DNA of 64,000 nucleotides from Lutraria lutraria (lineage: Eukaryota > Mollusca > Bivalvia > Venerida > Mactridae): contig OZ026848.1 in assembly GCA_964023205.1 (NCBI GenBank), positions 28,879,912 to 28,943,911 of the forward strand, in the 5' to 3' direction. This document shows, in pieces, positions 22,901-32,959 of this stretch; the first letter of the stretch is position 1; each line of letters opens with the position of its first letter. The notes below the pieces were generated by a model. That model was not told where the DNA came from and ran no database searches. It was given only the letters and a program-made list of their open reading frames with translations. Made by a program: the position numbers and the translations under genes.

Positions 22901-25772
22901 TATGCAAGTTCATTATTATCAATGTTTTATTACTCAACATCTTTCAAGTTTGCCTCTCTATGTGATGCCACTATTACAAGGACCTCATTGGAAACAAGTG
23001 CTGGTGCTTTTTTGTGTTATCTTTGGTATTGGAAACATGCCATGGTCTAATTTGTGTCTTTCTTTCTATCTTAATATTGTTGTTATATTAATTCATTTGT
23101 TACATGTTTTATCTATATATATTACATACCATGCTTCATATGCCGAAATAAATCTATCTATCTATCTAACAGCAGTTAGCATCCTGTCCATAGCTTAAAA
23201 CAGGCTTATAACCCAAATAATTTACTATATGCACTTACAGCAACACCTTTATCATCATCACCACATTTTGTTGCAAGATCTTCACATGGTTCAAACTGGT
23301 ATGTGTATTCACCACTCTCAATATGAAACCTGAAAATTAATCCAACTATTTAATATACATAAATTGAAAGAATGAAAAGCACAATCAACTTCTAAATGAA
23401 ATAAGCAGGTAAAAGGTTTTAAATACAGACAATACTTAGAAAGACTTAGAAAGGTCCTTCATGCAAATTCATTAGTCCATCACCTTCAATGGGAACTTTA
23501 AGAACAGCAAAGAATTTATCAATTGCTATCAAAAAAGGTTTAATATTGCTTAACAACTAATCAACACAACTAAGTTAAGTCATGCAGTAGCAAGTTCAGC
23601 TACAAACCAAAAAGTTATTGATTCGTTTCAAACCCGCAAACTTCGGGTTAGGAGTCCAACACTCTAACCCCTACACTATAGCTCCTCCATTGTATACTAC
23701 ATAATAATTTACTTTTATTTTATGAAATGTAACACTAACAAATTATTCTATGATTGTCACACTCGGTAAGGTAAACAAAAAATTATGATTAGGTCTAATC
23801 AATGTATGTTTTGTTTGCTAAAAAACCAAAACAAGTTTAATATGGAGTGTTCTATTTCAAGGGTACCCAGGTAGTAATTTTGTACCCAGATAGTGGCTTT
23901 ACTCCACCCGATACCCGGGTACTCGAGTACTCATCCCAGACGTTAAAAGTGTAAAAAAGATCCTTTGCTGATCTAATAGTTCAGTTTTGAAACTGCCTGC
24001 TTGAAACAATCAAGGCTAGGCATGACAGCAATATTTGGAGGTAGACCGTTCCACACAAGTAGTATAACGGATAAAAAGAGAACTTGATGTAGTCTGTGCA
24101 GTTTTCACAAGGATGGTTTTCTATAAAATACTTAATGTGGTTTACCTGTTTTGACTAGAAAAGATTACAATTTGAAAATATTACAATTAATGCCTGAAAT
24201 GATCATGCTCTGTCATGCAAAGAATATTTGTTTGTCACTACTGTTTATTTATGTGTTCATTTATTACTGATTCCTAATTCAAGTGTTACAAACTATTGTA
24301 TTATTATAATTTGCTAAACCAACTTATCATGGATAACTTTTGATTAATTTCATTTAAGTCTTTTATTTGTTTAAATCCTTTACCAGAACTGTGTTTAAAC
24401 TTTGTTTGTATCTTATTTCTATTTAAACCAAATGCAAATTAATGGATAGCACTTAAACTTAGGGATAGCATAGTATGTAAAAGGAATCGCATGACTTGTG
24501 ACAGTGACTTATGATCTTGATCTCAAGATTATTTGTTGACTTTGTTTATATAATTGTTACTACATATTTAATTTGTTTTGAATTCAATACAAGACATTAT
24601 CTAAATTTAAATTGGGCATTAGTTGTAATTTCTTCTGTCATCATTGCTGGCAAATATTGGAGACAAATTTTATGAGGGAAAGCCCTGTGACACCTACATG
24701 AACCTGGCAGAGACAGTAAGGGTGCATAAGTCTACTAACTCTAACTGGAGGTTGTAGATATTGTGGGAGTTGTATAGCGACCAAGTTAAGATAAATTTAA
24801 TAAAACATGAATAGCCTTGTATCATTCCTACGGTGTTCAAAAGATCTCCAACCCAGACTTTGTTGCATTTTAGAGACACTTGAGTAACTAGAATACTAAG
24901 TCATTTTTTTACCCACTGTATAGCACGGCACTGCACCATCTCAAAGTTATTAATGTTCTTTTTAGTGTGAGGTGACCGAACAGTTGAAGCATACTCTAGC
25001 TGTGGACAGACAAGGGTTTTATAGGCCAAAGATTTGACATGTTCATTTTTGGTAATAATATTTCTATGAATGAATCCCAGTGTTTTGTTACCTGTTGAGC
25101 AGACTTTATTGATATGGTTATTCCAAGTAAGATAAATTAGAGATGTTCATCCCTAGATATTTTGCATTTGCCACTGGCTCTAGTGTTTCACCGTGAAGTT
25201 CAATATTTATGAGTTTTCGGTTTCTTGAGATGTGTAAAACCTGACATTTGCTGGGGTTGAACTCCATATCCCACAGTTCTTCCCATTTTTTCTAAATTTT
25301 CGAGATCACATTGGAGTGTTTCACAGTCTAGAACGGAGTTGGTGGTAATATAAACTGCTGTGTCATCAGGGAAAAGTCGCACCTGAGAGGTGACATTACT
25401 TTTTGTTCTAGTTTGAGGAAATTAAACTATGAATGAAATGTAGTAGATCTAGATCTACATGGCAAAAATATAATAGTGAAATACAATATTTTCAGACAGG
25501 GAAAAATGTCCTGTCCCGTAAATGATTAGAACCGTTCATTATATCAATAACTTATAGCTGGCTTTAGTTAATCTTCATCGACTCATTGTCATATGACTTA
25601 CTTATTTATTTACTAACCTCGGATTCTCCTTTTGCACTAATTTATGAAGGTCAACATTACCACGTGATGTTTTACAGCTACATTGATCAATGAACGTGCA
25701 GTCTTCCGCAGCTGTCAACTTTAAGACAGCAAATAAACCGTACAAATAGATAAAAAGGTTGTCCAATTCCAT
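16917..25772 (-). CDS. Cation-dependent mannose-6-phosphate-receptor-like protein
   Basis: Seven exons on the minus strand: 25772-25618, 23329-23239, 22630-22503, 21110-21029, 19582-19485, 17740-17617, 16976-16917. All borders are GT/AG and the phases join into 245 aa (human CD-MPR is 277). Residues 1-22 are a signal peptide; residues 25-175 a Cys-rich luminal MRH-type domain. By eye Gln85, Arg125, Glu146 and Tyr152 fall where the family's four mannose-6-phosphate-binding residues lie (block TYLFKLETRYAC). A membrane span covers about 178-201 (LSAGSVLLIIFFVFFALYFV), then a cytosolic tail with GTEMIPNYEFWSSLPGYIKD, very like the CD-MPR tail. Expected role: carrying lysosomal enzymes from Golgi to endosomes. 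The acidic-dileucine end of vertebrate CD-MPR is absent; the tail ends SSYSQI. Introns hold many repeats, including a dead LINE in intron 1. Confidence 0.88.
17262..17550. repeat. hAT-like MITE, copy 1
   Basis: A 289-bp element with inverted ends beginning CAGGGTTTTTCTCGG and (reverse strand) CAGGGATTTTTTTCGG. The flanking octamers TGTGTTAA and TGTTATAA match at 6 of 8 positions, fitting a decayed 8-bp hAT target duplication. It has internal blocks GGGAATATGACC and GCCGAAATTCGG. An inverted second copy is at 59055-59320. It lies in the 3'-most intron of the M6PR-like gene's coding region on the downstream side of exon 6. Confidence 0.7.
17867..18421. repeat. MITE with TTACTGTATACG ends
   Basis: TTACTGTATACG at 17867-17878 and its exact reverse complement at 18410-18421 bound 555 bp of non-coding DNA. 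Inside the ends, both arms carry the theme AATTTTGGC and (T/C)CGCCAAT. It lies in the intron between exons 5 and 6 of the M6PR-like gene. No transposase is present. Confidence 0.65.
20045..20371 (+). repeat. Interspersed repeat with ACTAGAGCTGTCACAG start
   Basis: From memory this resembles a repeat common in bivalve sequences: a start CTAGAGCTGTCACAGAGGTG, a middle AAGGGGACATAACTCTGGAA, a GACCGACC-rich stretch (20275-20325), and an end TTGCGGGGGTATAATGA. AATACCCCTGC near the left end and its near reverse complement GCGGGGGTATAA at the right form subterminal inverted repeats. The open frames across it are incidental. Confidence 0.6.
22290..22365. repeat. Hairpin-forming repeat
   Basis: TTCATATTTTGAATTT on the left is matched by its reverse complement on the right, around inner arms with GATATATCAC and a loop with CCAATTCGCGGTG. 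Probably a small foldback element in an intron of the M6PR-like gene. Confidence 0.55.
22900..23170 (+). mobile_element. Probable 3' end of a non-LTR retrotransposon
   Basis: The end GCCGAAATAAATCTATC followed by a short (CTAT)n tail is typical of 3' ends of CR1/L2-type LINEs that finish in a microsatellite tail. No reverse transcriptase motif is left; the open frame across it (start near 22842) is not recognisable. The 5' limit is uncertain. It lies in intron 2 of the M6PR-like gene. Confidence 0.45.
23600..23700 (-). repeat. tRNA-like SINE head relic
   Basis: Read on the minus strand: AGCTATAGTGTAGGGGTTAG (A-box-like), an anticodon-arm-like stretch GTTGGACTCCTAACC, then GCGGGTTTGAAAC (B-box-like, one base off). 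The anticodon stem does not pair well, so it is not a functional tRNA gene. Confidence 0.35.
23973..25400 (-). mobile_element. Decayed non-LTR retrotransposon, reverse transcriptase C-terminal part
   Basis: On the minus strand a reverse transcriptase can be read through frameshifts from about 25390 downwards: LRLFPDDTAVYITTNSVLDC (palm motif, normally F-A-D-D), then HGETLEPVANAKYLG, and NKTLGFIHRNI. The C-terminal piece LVWNGLPPNIAVMPSLD and FKQAVSKLNY-stop lies at about 24110-23973. About 500 bp (roughly 24130-24620) without RT similarity separates the pieces, consistent with a later insertion. Many frameshifts and the Ala-to-Pro change in the catalytic motif make it dead. It lies in intron 1 of the M6PR-like gene, in the gene's own orientation. 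Confidence 0.8.
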
Positions 25773-26084
25773 TTTTATCAGGTTTCGGTTTCTAACCGGT
25801 GTCTGTATTTATTTGTAACTCGTGATATTCACAACGATGCGCATTTTAGGTCTGTTTGGCCGTGAATGTGCTTGCAATAAATCTGAACACAGCAGATTGA
25901 AATTGTATCCATAATTATGCTTGCTGCTACAAATCACTCATATATGTATATAACATACGCGTGTTTATATATAGCTTATAGTCCGAGGCAATATCCTAAC
26001 TTAATTCTGTGTCACAATTTCAATATCCTGCTAGTGATCAGAGACACTTTAAAATTAAAAGAAGTTGAGGAAACTGCCCAACCC

Positions 26085-26345
26085 AAAGCTAGGGCCTCTG
26101 TAATCAAGTGGTGGAGTTTTGACAAGTATCACAAGCTCTTCATCGTTGTGAATTTGAATCCCAACTGGGACCAAGGACTTACGTATATATATATATACAT
26201 ACATATATATAAGTCATTGCTGGGACTAAGTTCTAGCTGATCAGCTAGCTTTACGGAAGCCTGGCTGGGTTTTCCGTAACGGACAAAGCTGAAAAGGTCA
26301 TCAAAATGATCCTAGCTAATTTGTGCCTCGTTAAACCCAAGGAGA
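26085..26345 (+). repeat. Decayed tRNA-derived SINE carrying a nested MITE
   Basis: A-box-like GTAATCAAGTGG and B-box-like GTGAATTTGAATCCC are spaced as in a tRNA head. The distal end CTCGTTAAACCC resembles the CGTTAAACCC tail of other SINEs here. The 46-bp palindromic element at 26172-26217 is inserted just after the B box. Confidence 0.45.
26172..26217. repeat. 46-bp palindromic MITE-like insertion with 7-bp TSD
   Basis: Begins CAAGGACTTA and ends TAAGTCATTG, an inverted pair with one mismatch, around a TA-rich near-palindromic core. It is flanked by perfect direct repeats CTGGGAC at 26165-26171 and 26218-26224. Same family as 7706-7741 and 44756-44878. Confidence 0.75.
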
Positions 26346-27339
26346 AAATTAATAACCCGAATCACCTTCATATGCCGCTAAATGAAAATAAATGATCTAA
26401 GGGACATAAATCTTATTTAAAAGAGAAAATTAATCACGCATAATTACCTCCCTTGATTACAAGAAATCCATCCCGGTAGGAAAACCTGTGACGTGCGGCT
26501 GTCATGAAATTCACGTGTCCGCTTGTCAATTTCAGCCTCGGTCCGGTTAGTCCGTGCTGTAAGAGACGACAGCAGACGGGGCGATGGTGAATAGAAGAAA
26601 GAAGGTATTTTGAACTTCTGAGCATGCATTCATAAATTTCTTTATCTGTTTTCTCCTCGATAAAAGTTTTCTGTAAAAATGATTCTTATTCTATCGGTTT
26701 TGAAAGTCAAAATCCATGACAACAGTGAAATATTTAATTTGCTCGTCAAATCATTAAATTACACGATGCATCCAGTATCAAATAATGACCTTTTCTCCTT
26801 AAAATTATGAAATTTCCCGAATATGACACGAAATGATCGGATATAAAAACTTTGGAAACTGTTGTTTATTGGTTCCTGGTGCGTAGGCCTACTCTGCGAA
26901 GGAAAACAAATCTTATATTGAATAATTGATATCAACGCACTATATCTACCTCCCTTTGACCATAAAGTAATCGGACCATTTTCGAATTTGGCTAACGATC
27001 TATCTCCTATTTTCTTGATGGGATTTATTTAACTCACTTTTGGCTGTGTATTTTTATTACACGATTGTCACATGATAGAATACTATATCATTTCGAACAA
27101 AGATTTAGCTTCACACCATGTTAATGTGATATGTACTAAAAGAAGTTATTCTATAACTTTAATTTGTTATTTTTTCTATTTCCTCATACGTCCATTTAGT
27201 ATCCTGTCACAAGTTTTTTCCGCCTATTGTTTGTCTCTCAAACAAAGACTCCAAGCATTTAAATGTTCACTTATATGATCAAACCATCGTCACTACAATA
27301 ATACTTCACTGCCACAAAGATGTTTCCGGTCGCAGCAGG

Positions 27340-27508
27340 CCAACCCCTTTCATGATATTTTGACTACTATGTCGATTTTCCTCTACATGTGGAGAAGTTG
27401 CAGGTTCCTTGTGGAAGGGCAAGTTTGTGCCAATGGTTAGGTGAATCTGTCTTCGTATATAACTGAAACATTTTTGAAAAACGGCGATAAACCCAAATAA
27501 ATAAAAAG
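27340..27508 (+). repeat. SINE 3' portion
   Basis: Contains GGTTAGGTGAATCTGTC, ATATAACTGAAACAT and TTGAAAAACGGCGATAAACC, followed by an A/T-rich AAATAAATAAA tail. The same order of blocks occurs at 39885-40140, 44020-44290 (minus) and 51720-51800. The tRNA head is not clear, so this copy is 5'-truncated or decayed. Confidence 0.6.
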
Positions 27509-27734
27509 ACACAAAATCTTCAACCAAGTTGTTACAGAGATGATAATTTTTATGTGCCATGCAAAGGGTGTGAACTTATGAACACAAGGTCCGTAGACCA
27601 AATGTTTTTATTAATGAACTATAATTACATTGACACGTATCCATTCTATAATATATATTCATTTTTCTGTTGCATGTTCATTATGTTTTTAATGTACACA
27701 TTTACAAAATTATTCAATTACCGGTTTTTAAATT

Positions 27735-29040
27735 CAGTTGGTATTGTCTGTTACAGACAATATCGACAACCTGATTTTTGATTGTTTTATTTTTGTTCAG
27801 GCCGCGCGGAATTTTGTCGGATTTTTTTCATTCGATGTGCTTATTTTGCAACTTGTTAATAATATCTGTTTGTGCTAGACTACAGATAATATTGACTATG
27901 CCAGTTTAAGATTGTTTTACTTTGATGAGACTCAGTCGGTAGCGCGGCTCGAACCCACAACCCTCTATCAGTGAAAGGTCACAGTGATTTGAAGTCAGCG
28001 ATCTTAACCGAGGCGGGTTGATGAGACTCAGTCAGCTATCCGTAATTTTGTCGGAAGTTCGTACTGAACTTGTCTACACAATGAAGTTGAATGAGCATCA
28101 TTGTATTCAAAAGTTTTTGATATGGAGGTAAGAATTAAAACTCTCATACTTATCCATTTCTTACGAACTGTAAATACAAATACAAGTACATTTATAATCT
28201 TATTTAGTGTCATTATTGTATAAAAGAGATACAATGATAAAATATTTCCATTTATACAAAACAATGTAATCATTGCGGAGTGGAAATATCCGATAAGGCA
28301 AAGCAAATATGGTTTGTGCATATAAATATCCCTTATGCATATTTTTATAGAATATATAAAATGCATATCATGTACAGTACACATATCACAGGAACAGGAC
28401 ATAATTTAGACGTGTACATAGTACAGAGTCAAATTTATACAAATACATTACATTTACCGGGAAAATTAGCATGGTTCGTGATCATCTTAACATATAAATA
28501 TTCAATTGAAAATAACATAATTATACAAAAATGTGGTATATTATTATAGTTGGCGAGAATAGGCTTTATAATAATGGAATGGGGGGAAATCTAACAACTT
28601 ACAAAGGTAAATTTGTGTCAATGAGCTGTACCCCTTCCGCCTTAGCAGTGCCTTGTGTAAGGACGTTTTTACTCCACTCGATTGTGTCTGGGAGTGTAAA
28701 TTTTGATCTACTTTGTAGCACCCTTCTTTCAAATATAAACTGTGACATTTGACAAACTTGCACCCCGTCGATATCATCTGCACATCAAGACCATGTACAG
28801 ACGATCTTGTCTCAGATTTCGATTTTGTTCTGACTCGACTAGCCTGACTGATATTCGGGATTTTGTCGGAATTTTTACAGGTCGCTGCGTTCGTATTTAC
28901 ACATACATGTCAGTATTATCTGTTAGTGCTAGACTACAGATAATATTGACTATGTTTTCGATTGTTTTACTTTGCGAAGACTAATAATTAGCTTTCAGGA
29001 ATTGGTCGATCAGTCAGCTATCCGGAATTTTGTCCATTTT
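27735..29040. repeat. Three related hairpin units in direct order
   Basis: A block with a hairpin (ATTATCTGT ... ACAGATAAT type), then GATTGTTTTACTTTG and, in the last two units, AGTCAGCTATCCG-AATTTTGTC, occurs near 27735, 27860 and 28914. The middle unit is split by the SINE head at 27938-28019. About 0.8 kb of unrelated sequence separates the second and third units. Confidence 0.6.
27938..28019 (-). repeat. 82-bp tRNA-head-only retroposon with 14-bp TSD
   Basis: On the minus strand it reads GATCGCTGACTTCAAATCAC, then ACTGATAGAGGGTTGTGGGT and TCGAGCCGCGCTACC, closely matching the first 80 bases of the full SINE at 39885. It is flanked by perfect 14-bp repeats GATGAGACTCAGTC at 27924-27937 and 28020-28033. 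The SINE body and tail are missing. Confidence 0.75.
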
Positions 29041-32029
29041 TCCCCTGTAATTTTACGACAAGAGCATCCTCTTCCTGAGAAGGTAAGATTTAGAAGCGAT
29101 AATTGACATTTGTCATTCTCTTTATAATTATATACATTGTAAACCTATATGCTGAGAATACTAGACCGATTAATCTTCATCATGGGATAAAATAGTGATG
29201 TAAACTGTTTGTCGTGGTTTATTTTGATAATTGTATCAGTTTATATAACCGTCTTCTGTAGAGCACGAGTTTGTCTGATTGTTTTGCAATTGGCCTTCTT
29301 GTGGATACAATGAAGCAAGTTTTGATTATTGATTAAGATATTAGATAAGTTTTACATGGACTGTACCTTTCACAATTTTTCAAACAGACATATTTTCATT
29401 TTACTAAAGTACCTAGACAAACTAAAAAAACAGTCATGCGATTACTTAAAAGACCAAGCTGTTACACAGGCCGTCTAAGATGGCATTTATACAGCTAACA
29501 CAATGATAATCTTAAATTTTCATTCTGTTCGCTGTTGCTACGAGAGAAAATGTTTCTCATTATAGAATATTTGATTCAATCAAACATTAGCAATTATTGC
29601 TGGATTAGAAAGACAGTCAGCATAAGCTTCGCATTGATTTAAAGATAAAATCGATTTTACTTCACTACAAGATTAACAATCTTGATTGAAGCTGGTCTTC
29701 GTATTGTAGAAATGCTAATTGAATCTAGATTTTTTCGATACTTTTTCAATAAACTGCTTTGGAGTAAACACTTGCATTACGGTCACAAACGAACGCTTTT
29801 TGTAAACTTACCATTCTCTCCTGTATATTGTTTCAAGTTCAATGATTCACCTTTGGAGTTAATTTAAAGCGTTAACTACATGGATCATGATGTAATAAAC
29901 TAGAATCTCTCCATTTCTCCCAAATATTATCATCGTCCTCGAATCAGCATGGGACTTGCGTGAACTCGGCTAGTGGCATAATAGTTTAACATCGTTTAAC
30001 GTGACGAAATATACTTTGGAATATGTTTTCATAATGTCAAAATATCGACAATCAGGAACTTAGATGCTTTTAAGCATACGTGTAGATGTGCAATTTTACG
30101 TGAATTTTTCGATGGCATCTCCGAGTATGATCCAATACCTCATTAAGAAACAGCACTACGATCGACTGTATGTAAGTACATTGTATAGTATTACTGAATT
30201 AATACAAATCATGTATATTTGGTATCTGCCTTAATATCCAAATACTGCGCTTACGTAACACGCACGTTCGCAGCATTAAGCATTAATTAAGCAGAAACCG
30301 AAATAACTTTCCACATATATCTAATTAATGGGTCAGTTATCGTCCCTCGCTCTGATCTTGCTCTGGAGCCCTTAGGGACTTAACTTCTGTAAAGCTTGGC
30401 AAGCTGGTATCCGCTTGATTGCGGCTTAGGGTGGCCCCATTGAGTTAAACAGCATTGTCATGGTATCACATAGCATCAAGAGGAACCAGCTAAGGCTTGT
30501 TCCAAACTTATCCCTGAGTTATCTCTCTGATGATTTAAGTTTATTTGACATCATTAAACGAATTACAAGTAACATGTACTCCCTTATCGATACGGAGCGG
30601 TCTAAATATTAGATCATTTGGGGAAGTTTTATAAGAAACAGTACAATTGTTCATTCATCAATTTTTGTGCTCTACGATCGAAGTCGATCGGTCGGTCGAT
30701 CTTTATCCAAGTGCATTCACGGACGAATATTCGATTTCATGTGTAAGATGATACAGGGTCTTTCAATTGAATGGTCTGGACTCGTGCTCTTCAGGCGCTT
30801 ATCTCTGTATAAACATCAAGTTGTGCTGTCGATACATATCGGAGAGCTTTTTTCACGTGTGTATAGAGAACACACAAATTTTCTATTTCCATTTAGTCAA
30901 AAACAAGAAATCGAAAATTTAAAATAAAATCATGAATTATCGGAGTATTGATCTTTCTAAAATGTGTTGCAAGCATTTCAGCGATAGATGATTATTAAAG
31001 ACGGAATCACTTACTAAAAAAAGTAAAATTGGTCAAACTCAAAATGGCGACTTCGTCAAAAAAGGTCAAATTCATGTATCATTATTTCTTAGCATCGGAA
31101 TCAATATGAAAAAGTAACTGCATGATTTACTTCAACAACCTTTAAAAGACATGAAATTAATCCCAACATCATCACTCTATAACATAAATGGGTTATATTT
31201 ACTTACGAAAAATACACGCTTTGCGACAACAATCTAGATCTGGGCTTAAAACGAGTTTTCGTCCATTTATGTACCGTTGGATTTCAACATAAATAAATGG
31301 ATTTTGTCCTAAGAAATTGGTCAAATTAGAAGGAGATACTTACGATCTAACTTTTCGTGGAGCTCTACACCAATAAAATGGTTAGTAATTTGTGAATATT
31401 TGGGTATCTATTTCAATGCGATCTTCACCGTTTCACAATGACGGCCATCTTGCGCGCGACCACGTGATCGCTACACAACGCTTTAATTTACGGAGTTCAG
31501 ACCCTTCTATTTGAGTGACCCTGGATGATATCAGTCATAATTTAATATTTTAATCGTAGAAATACTGGCCATGACACTAACAGTATGGATTAATATATTA
31601 TGTCAATGAATGATTATGTCAAACAATCAAATACAATGTACTTTTTATGTACACTTTACACTAAGTACAATGTTTACCAAAAACACAAATTCCATTGAAC
31701 ATAATTATTTCAGTCGGATATTTCATAATTTGTTTCACATTATACGTCAAATACGTCTATACCATGGTCCATTGTTTTGATGTTTAACAAACATATCGGA
31801 ATTATCTTCTCTAGTATCGATCATGAAATCATCGATAGAGGGTTAAGATTATATCTAATCTATATAATACTATAACATTATCTCTCTGTTTAGCCCCTTG
31901 TTAAATATCTGCTTAATCAATTAGTTAGATATTCCATATAGATATTACTTTATTATCAATACAAAAATGTATACGTATAATGTTTAACAATTTTCGTATA
32001 TAAAATGTATTTAGTATTAGCAGCAATAC

Positions 32030-32186
32030 CTCATTGCCGTAGACAACGAAGTAATCAACTCCACCTCTTACATCTCCAAAAGCCTCTTCGTCATTTTCTC
32101 CTTGGGGCCCCATGTTTCTCATCGTCAATCTTTTTGTGAGCCTGCATGTGCTTTATCAGCAATGCAACTAACAACACCAACGACAT
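32030..32186 (-). CDS. Possible small secreted-protein exon, frame broken (low confidence)
   Basis: On the minus strand an ATG at 32186 opens MSLVLLVALLIKHMQAHKK, a hydrophobic signal-like start. That frame stops at 32091 after 31 aa (ending GAPRRK). The next frame continues at once with GPQGENDEEAFGDVRGGVDY and FVVYGNE up to a possible GT donor at 32029. A TATTTAAA box lies about 40 bases upstream of the ATG. It may be a first exon with a one-base frameshift, or chance. I do not recognise the product and found no second exon. Confidence 0.2.
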
Positions 32187-32959
32187 CGTCGTTTTCAGAT
32201 GACTGCAATGGACGGTCATTCGTTTAAATAGATGTACAAATATGCCTGTCTATTAAGACCTGAATTTCTCAAGAATTATTTCTCTCTACACAATAATTCT
32301 TTCATTTCTTTACTATCATGTCATTCATTTTTAGCCACAGCTACATGTAAATGTCACGTGCCAAACTGGAACCATTATGGTTATTAATTGTTGATACTTC
32401 ACATTTATTGACATAAAAAGTTCAACCGATATTATACAAGATCAAAGACTTCAGTCTGTGTACATTTGGTGAATAACTTTTCTCATGCACTATAACGAAT
32501 TCAAAATGTTTTAATATATTTTGTTAACATACGTAAACAAGCATGAATAGACCAGTACCATTTGAATACATGACCCACCGCTGAACAAATATCTTATATC
32601 AATGGACCAAATCTCTAAATAATTTACATAAACTTTACCAGTCGTTTCAATAGAATTAGTAGGTAATGCACTCCCGATAAGGACATAGGATGTGAACCTG
32701 TGGTCGATGTGAGAGAGAAAATACAGCACATGTCTACTTACATAGAATTAACTTATCTCCCTGATAGTGTTTGTTACTCATGTTTACCTACTTGAAGAAT
32801 TCACACAAATATGCATATAATTTCATTAAGACATTTCATAAACACGGTTTAAGGCATTTGGAATCAAAAGTCGGATAGCTGTATAATTATCATATTTGTG
32901 TATGGTTGCAGAAGTTTGTTTTGGATTTTTTTGGAAATTAACGCTGGCGAGAGTTCAAC

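Larger units (their letters stand above)
25773..32029. other. Repeat-rich intergenic region
   Basis: Contains the divergent flank of the M6PR-like gene, SINEs near 26.1-26.3 and 27.3-27.5 kb, a palindromic MITE, the 27.7-29.0 kb hairpin repeats and a tRNA-head insertion. Between 29.0 and 31.9 kb I see no gene. Around 31430-31480 there is a small CpG-rich patch with GGCCATCTTG (YY1-like on the minus strand) and CACGTG, which may be an unassigned promoter. Confidence 0.45.

Noticed and set aside
22842..23198. 118-codon plus-strand ORF
   Set aside because: It has no recognisable domain and ends in a LINE-like GCCGAAATAAA(TCTA)n tail inside an intron of a well-supported gene.
26434..26629. Two overlapping minus-strand ORFs of about 60 codons
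   Set aside because: They overlap in different frames, show no splice context and no family resemblance.
28544..28783. Minus-strand ORF with a possible GTAAGTT donor
   Set aside because: The donor-like site is good but nothing before it looks like protein, and no partner exon was found.
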